From contig VAWY01000240.1 of NCBI GenBank assembly GCA_005888335.1, positions 1-5,293 of the forward strand: DNA of 5,293 bases. Reading direction: 5' to 3'. The notes under the pieces are model-generated. The model saw only the letters and a list, made by a program, of their open reading frames with translations. It ran no database searches and had not been told where the DNA came from. The position numbers and the translations under genes are program-made. Position 1 is the stretch's first letter. Each line of letters starts with the position of its first letter. Source of the DNA: Actinomycetota bacterium. Lineage in GTDB: Bacteria; Actinomycetota; Thermoleophilia; Solirubrobacterales; Solirubrobacteraceae. Shown here piece after piece: positions 5,293 through 5,293 of this stretch.

Positions 5293-5293
5293 G

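Noticed and set aside
5153..5293. Plus-strand gene after the helicase
   Set aside because: No start with coding-like codons is visible. The stretch is explained by a hairpin and the end of a minus-strand gene.

Overview
The window comes from a very GC-rich genome. The host genes are roughly 75% GC in the lines I counted, with C or G at almost every third codon position. Codon use, TANNNT motifs 7-8 nt before start codons, and an actinobacterial-type PcrA/UvrD helicase point to an actinobacterium, plausibly class Thermoleophilia (Solirubrobacterales or relatives). That placement is inference from style, not a database result.

Layout: (1) 3-218, plus strand, the 3' part of an unrecognised gene. 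(2) 265-471, plus, a small protein with two predicted membrane segments, preceded by a hairpin that ends at its start codon. (3) 472-502, a hairpin between convergent stop codons, probably a bidirectional terminator. (4) 502-1374, minus, a queuosine-salvage nucleosidase of the Qng1/DUF2419 family. (5) 1375-1399, a 25-bp divergent promoter in which two opposing -10 elements share one TA step. (6) 1400-1972, plus, a GNAT acetyltransferase. (7) 2006-5152, plus, a PcrA/UvrD DNA helicase interrupted by a 319-residue intein (2780-3736), followed at once by a hairpin. (8) 5233-5292, minus, the last 19 codons of a convergent gene.

The main item is the intein. It sits inside helicase motif III (GDEDQ/SVYGFRGA), so the unspliced precursor should be an inactive helicase. 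All residues expected for class 1 splicing are visible: Cys1, the block B TxxH, the block F His, the terminal His-Asn and Ser+1. The central region lacks a canonical homing endonuclease motif. It reads as a degenerate LAGLIDADG-like fold preceded by a short GIY-YIG-like stretch that may have lost sequence. The intein has lower GC than its host gene, and the codons just outside it on both sides, including the only two AGA codons in the reading frame, are also atypical. This suggests that flanking host sequence was co-converted when the intein arrived.

A second theme is leaderless expression. Three genes (qng1, GNAT, pcrA) have a TANNNT hexamer 7 or 8 nt before the start codon and no clear Shine-Dalgarno sequence. 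No RNA genes, insertion sequences, CRISPR arrays or replication origins were seen.
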